From positions 6,820,001 to 6,884,000 of the forward strand of contig JAWUZG010000001.1 of assembly GCA_036785705.1 (NCBI GenBank): a stretch of DNA of 64,000 nucleotides, read 5' to 3'. Below the pieces are notes generated by a model. That model did no database searches. It saw only the letters and a list, made by a program, of their open reading frames with translations, and had not been told where the DNA came from. The stretch is from Acanthornis magna (lineage: Eukaryota > Chordata > Aves > Passeriformes > Acanthizidae). Positions 60,601-64,000 of this stretch are shown here, piece after piece; the first letter of the stretch is position 1; each line of letters begins with the position of its first letter. A program made the position numbers and the translations under genes.

Positions 60601-63600
60601 TAACTGTCAGAAATGTCTCTGAGCAAAGACTTTCATGAAATTAATGTCCAGTTATTGCATGTTTTTTACAGTGTGATAATGAATTTTTGTGACATTTTTC
60701 CAAGCAAACTTGATTTATCATTTCTAGAAAAATTCCTGTGTGAAGGCAGAAATGTAAAGAGCGATTGCCTATATACACAGTAGAGTGCATGTTACTCTTC
60801 TGAATGTGATGAGGATGGAAGATTTGGCTATTTCCTATGACATGAAGGTATATTCTGCCTGGGAACCACAACCCCGTTAGTCCCTGAGCCAAATCCCTGC
60901 TGGTTCCACCCAGCAGCAGAGGAGAGTGGGAGCTCTGCATTACCCCCATCAGTCCCATAGCAGAATGGATGCACTAGACCCAGAGGGCATAGCATGATTC
61001 TCGCAATAAACAGACAAAGGAGTGAACAGCACTTTGATCTGAATGTCCCTTTGCCTCTAGAAATGGTTTTTCAGGGCACAGGTTATGGGATTCTGACAGG
61101 GCAAATATTAGAGAGTTGCGGTATCGTTTCTTCACCGATAAAGAAGCTGCTGATTTCTGAGCTGGATGAACTACAGGTTCTTTGGAATTGATGCCAGAAA
61201 GACAAAATTAAATGGGTAGAGGTGATGTTCACACTTACTCTTCCGGGACAAGTAAAACATTGGCACAGGTTCTAGAAAGACAGAAAAAAGTCATATTGCT
61301 CTTGAAGTTTTATTCTGCACTCAGTAGTATTTCTGTCTTGGGGCTCTGGCTTGCCAAGACCACACTGTGTGAGGGTGAGTGTATGTGCCAGGCAATTTGC
61401 TTGAAGGTCATCTTCCTAAATATGGTATTTAATAAAAGTTTTACACCTCCGCTGCAGCATCAAGATTCCCTAAATCTCTCTGTGGCTGCCTGAAGCCTAA
61501 CTATCAACAGGTACTGTGCAAGCAACATATGGTGAGGTTCCAGTGGAGTAATTTGTTAGCAGAGTGGTTATCTTGCTTGAGGTGCAGATTTCTGGCAGGA
61601 TATTTTGTTTTTTTCTTTTTTTTTCTCACTTTGAACTCTATTGTACTCACCAAGAAAAAAAAAAACAACTTACTGAGTTTCTATTTAACATCAAGAGTGG
61701 ATAAAATACCTTTAGTAAGCCAGGCATCCCGTCTCAAGGTTTTTAATGCTTGTAATAACTAACAAAGCTGTGAGCCTCTGGGCCAAGCTCTGATCTGAGG
61801 TAACCCTTTGCAAGCATTAAGTTTTGTGTGATTTTAATTTTTTTTTCCCTAACTGCTAAACATCTGCATTGTTACTGATATCTGTTCGATGCTTTCTCTC
61901 TTGCTAGATTTCCAAAATCCTCTGCCGAGAGGGTGAAACGATGTGAGACAGTTGTATTGCCAGAGCCATTCAGGTATTCCCCTGTAAGGATATTTTTCTG
62001 TCAGCAGGGATTGCATGTCACATGCCTGACACATGGCAGCTCTGTTTCGCACCTGAGGTGTGAAAAGCTGACAGAAACATGAGAGTTTTGCATATGACCG
62101 AGGTGTTCCTCGGGCTGTGACTGTGTGTGTGGGCAAACACAGGCTCGCTTTGCTGGAACAGAAAGCTCCCTGGCAGCAGCAGGGCTGGGCTGGCTCACTG
62201 GGGAGGCAGGCGGTGACAGCCTGGCCATCAGGCAGGGCTCACACAGGTTTGAGGGTGGAAATGGCTCTTCTCCAGCCAGCTGGAAGCAGAATTTCCCAAG
62301 AAGATTCGCACTTTTACTGATGACTTGTTGCTAACAGAGATGATCTTTGTACTCCCTGGTTTTGGTGTCAGACAGTGTGGTTTATGGCTTCCCACATGTT
62401 ATTGCAGAAGAAATAATTATTTACAATAAAATTCAGTATTTGCTGCTGTAGCATGTTGTAGAGCCCCAGAACAATATCTGTCCAAGTCAGCAAGCTGCTT
62501 TTTATTACCACTGTGAGCTGTGTTCCTCCAAGCCTCCTTCTCCTGGCTCGTCTCTCATTTATTTCTGTGGCTTATCTTCAAACCCTGTGTAATATTTGGG
62601 TCCTCATTCATCTAAGTATGAACTTTCCTGTACCACACCTTATCTGCTTCATTATCTTAATTTGATAATCTTGTAAGATGTCAGTGTTTTTTTCAGTACT
62701 TTGCTGACGTGGAGATTAAGTTCCTCATCCTTTTAAGTTCTCCACATGAAAATCTGCTATGGGTTCTACTCAGTACTAGTTGTGGAAGATAATGATAATG
62801 CTTAAAATCCCTGCATTGATTTAAAGGACCCTCCTGGCCATGGAATATCCTTGTTCTTTTCAGTAGGGAAATCAAAAGAATCATAATAAATTAAGTTTTC
62901 AGGTTCTTCCCTATCTGGCAAAGCTTTATTAGCTGTAATACAAATGCAACTTGTTCTGGCTATTTGGAGCACTGCTCTGATTTGTTGTGCCACCGGAACA
63001 TTATATAGATGCAAATGATGTAATAGTGCATTAGAAATTGCCTTAGCAATGTTTTTATAGCACAGGTAATTTTATATGTGCTTCAACACCTTTGTAAAGT
63101 TAGTTCATTTAAAGCATGTTAGAGCTCTTCCCTTTTCTTCATTAAGCTGGTAATTTCCCAGCTCAAACTGTGCCCCTTGATGACTCTTTTGCCAACCAGA
63201 ATAATCTGTATAAGAAAATGCAGGCTGAAACAGTAGCAAAAATCTATTCCCCAGCCTGCATTGCAGGTCTCTAGTTCTTGCCACGTAGCTCTACTTTGCA
63301 ATGGATTTCTAATGCCTTGAGTGGAGCTTGTGTATGGGATGAGCAGGAAATACACAGTGGGATGGATACATGCACTGCTACATAGAAATCTGGCCATTTT
63401 TATTAGCTAGTGCAGGAAAGCTGATGCTGCCACTCTTTTCTTTGCTCTGTTAATTGTAGATTTGATCTGTAGGTCTGTAATCAGTTCCATGTGGGAAGGT
63501 GCAAGTTATTTTTTCTTGTTACCTTTTGTGGTTTTCATGCAGATACATCAGTCTTATACAGAACACTTGAAGGGATTAAGGAGTAAGGTAAGGACAGGGA

Positions 63601-64000
63601 AATATTAGAATTGGTTTTTAATATTCTAATACAAAAATATTAGATCCTTATTCTCTTGATAGAGTGACTTATTGAAAGATATGTCTCTCTAAATCCCCCC
63701 CCCCATACAAATTTGTGTGGATTTGTTTACAGCAGTGGTTTGACGCACATTAAAAAGTAATAATGGCATTGTTTTTCTAAGTACCTTTTATGAGAGTAGA
63801 GAAAAAATCTTCTATTAAAAACGGAGGGTGAGAAATAGTGGAACTATATCCATTAACTACTCATATTTATTTCTGAACAACTTCCAGAAAAACCAAATTT
63901 GAGATGTGTAAATATTACATTCTTCTGTTACTGCTAAAATGTATTGGGAATTAATCCTTTGATGTATTCATGAATCATTGCAAAAGACTTCTCTGTAAAG
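57621..64000. other. Intron 1 segment to the window edge, nothing recognised
   Basis: AT-rich intronic DNA with minor low-complexity spots (T/A runs at 61,610 to 61,665, C10 at 63,695, and a short inverted repeat tattagaat/attctaata at 63,603 to 63,631). A GC-richer patch lies at 62,100 to 62,290. No coding exon, RNA gene or transposon is supported. Confidence 0.6.

Larger units (their letters stand above)
31896..64000 (+). other. CACNA2D1: CACNA2D1 intron 1 (5' part, continues beyond the window)
   Basis: The donor gtaagt starts at 31,896. No later segment encodes the expected next stretch of alpha2delta-1 (IKSWVDKMQED in human, from memory), so the intron exceeds 32 kb and exon 2 lies outside. 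A very long first intron is normal for this gene in vertebrates. The first 650 bases are CpG-island DNA; the remainder is AT-rich with few repeats. The repeats inside are listed separately. No nested gene is recognised. Confidence 0.85.

Noticed and set aside
61690..61720. gtggataaaata string considered as the start of CACNA2D1 exon 2 (VDKM region)
   Set aside because: The flanking bases do not encode the surrounding conserved residues and no matching acceptor or donor borders are present.
1..64000. CRISPR arrays, bacterial operons, tRNA or rRNA genes
   Set aside because: No regularly spaced repeats, no clustered coding frames and no cloverleaf-type sequences were seen; all evidence points to vertebrate intergenic and intronic DNA.

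Overview
The window is nuclear DNA from a bird. The evidence is several fragments of the chicken-repeat CR1 LINE family, whose 3' ends carry the typical 'agaatcacagaat' / 'ttctatggttctat' octamer ends, plus a solo LTR of a common avian endogenous retrovirus family and a second fragment of that family. Background composition is AT-rich, there is one sharp CpG island, and coding DNA is extremely sparse. Nothing suggests a bacterial, phage or plasmid origin. The species cannot be named from the sequence.

Only one gene is supported: the 5' end of CACNA2D1 on the + strand, encoding the alpha2delta-1 auxiliary subunit of voltage-gated calcium channels. Its first coding exon (ATG at 31801, splice donor GT at 31896) encodes a signal peptide that aligns without gaps to the human alpha2delta-1 N-terminus as I remember it. 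A CpG island of about 1.8 kb (about 30,790 to 32,560) holds the promoter, the GC-rich 5' UTR, exon 1 and the start of intron 1. In this promoter zone I see clustered GC boxes and G-quadruplex runs, AT-rich islands with one MEF2-consensus site, two upstream ATG reading frames and a long CT-rich leader.

Layout: 1 to about 30,790 is 5' intergenic DNA without a recognisable gene. In vertebrates the usual order is HGF, CACNA2D1, PCLO, so this flank should point towards PCLO, but no PCLO exon is visible. It contains CR1 copies (9.6 kb -, 13.5 kb +, 17.7 kb -, 26.6 kb -, 27.65 kb -), an old CR1/L3-clade reverse-transcriptase remnant (18.2 kb -), an LTR fragment (25.8 kb +), a diverged tandem duplication of about 170 bp (14.54 kb) and a perfect fold-back inverted repeat (4.73 kb). 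From 31,896 to the right edge everything lies inside the very long intron 1. It holds one short CR1 3' end (45.9 kb +), the full-length solo LTR (57.08 to 57.62 kb +) and several simple repeats: C18, A46, a TCTA tetranucleotide array and AAAC runs. Exon 2 was not found.

Nearly all other open reading frames are under 140 codons, sit in AT-rich or repeat DNA, and are at the frequency expected by chance. I found no tRNA, rRNA, CRISPR array or new multi-gene system. The observations most worth a second look are the G-rich start of intron 1, the 5' leader uORFs, the tandem duplication with TTAGGG-like cores and the fold-back palindrome.
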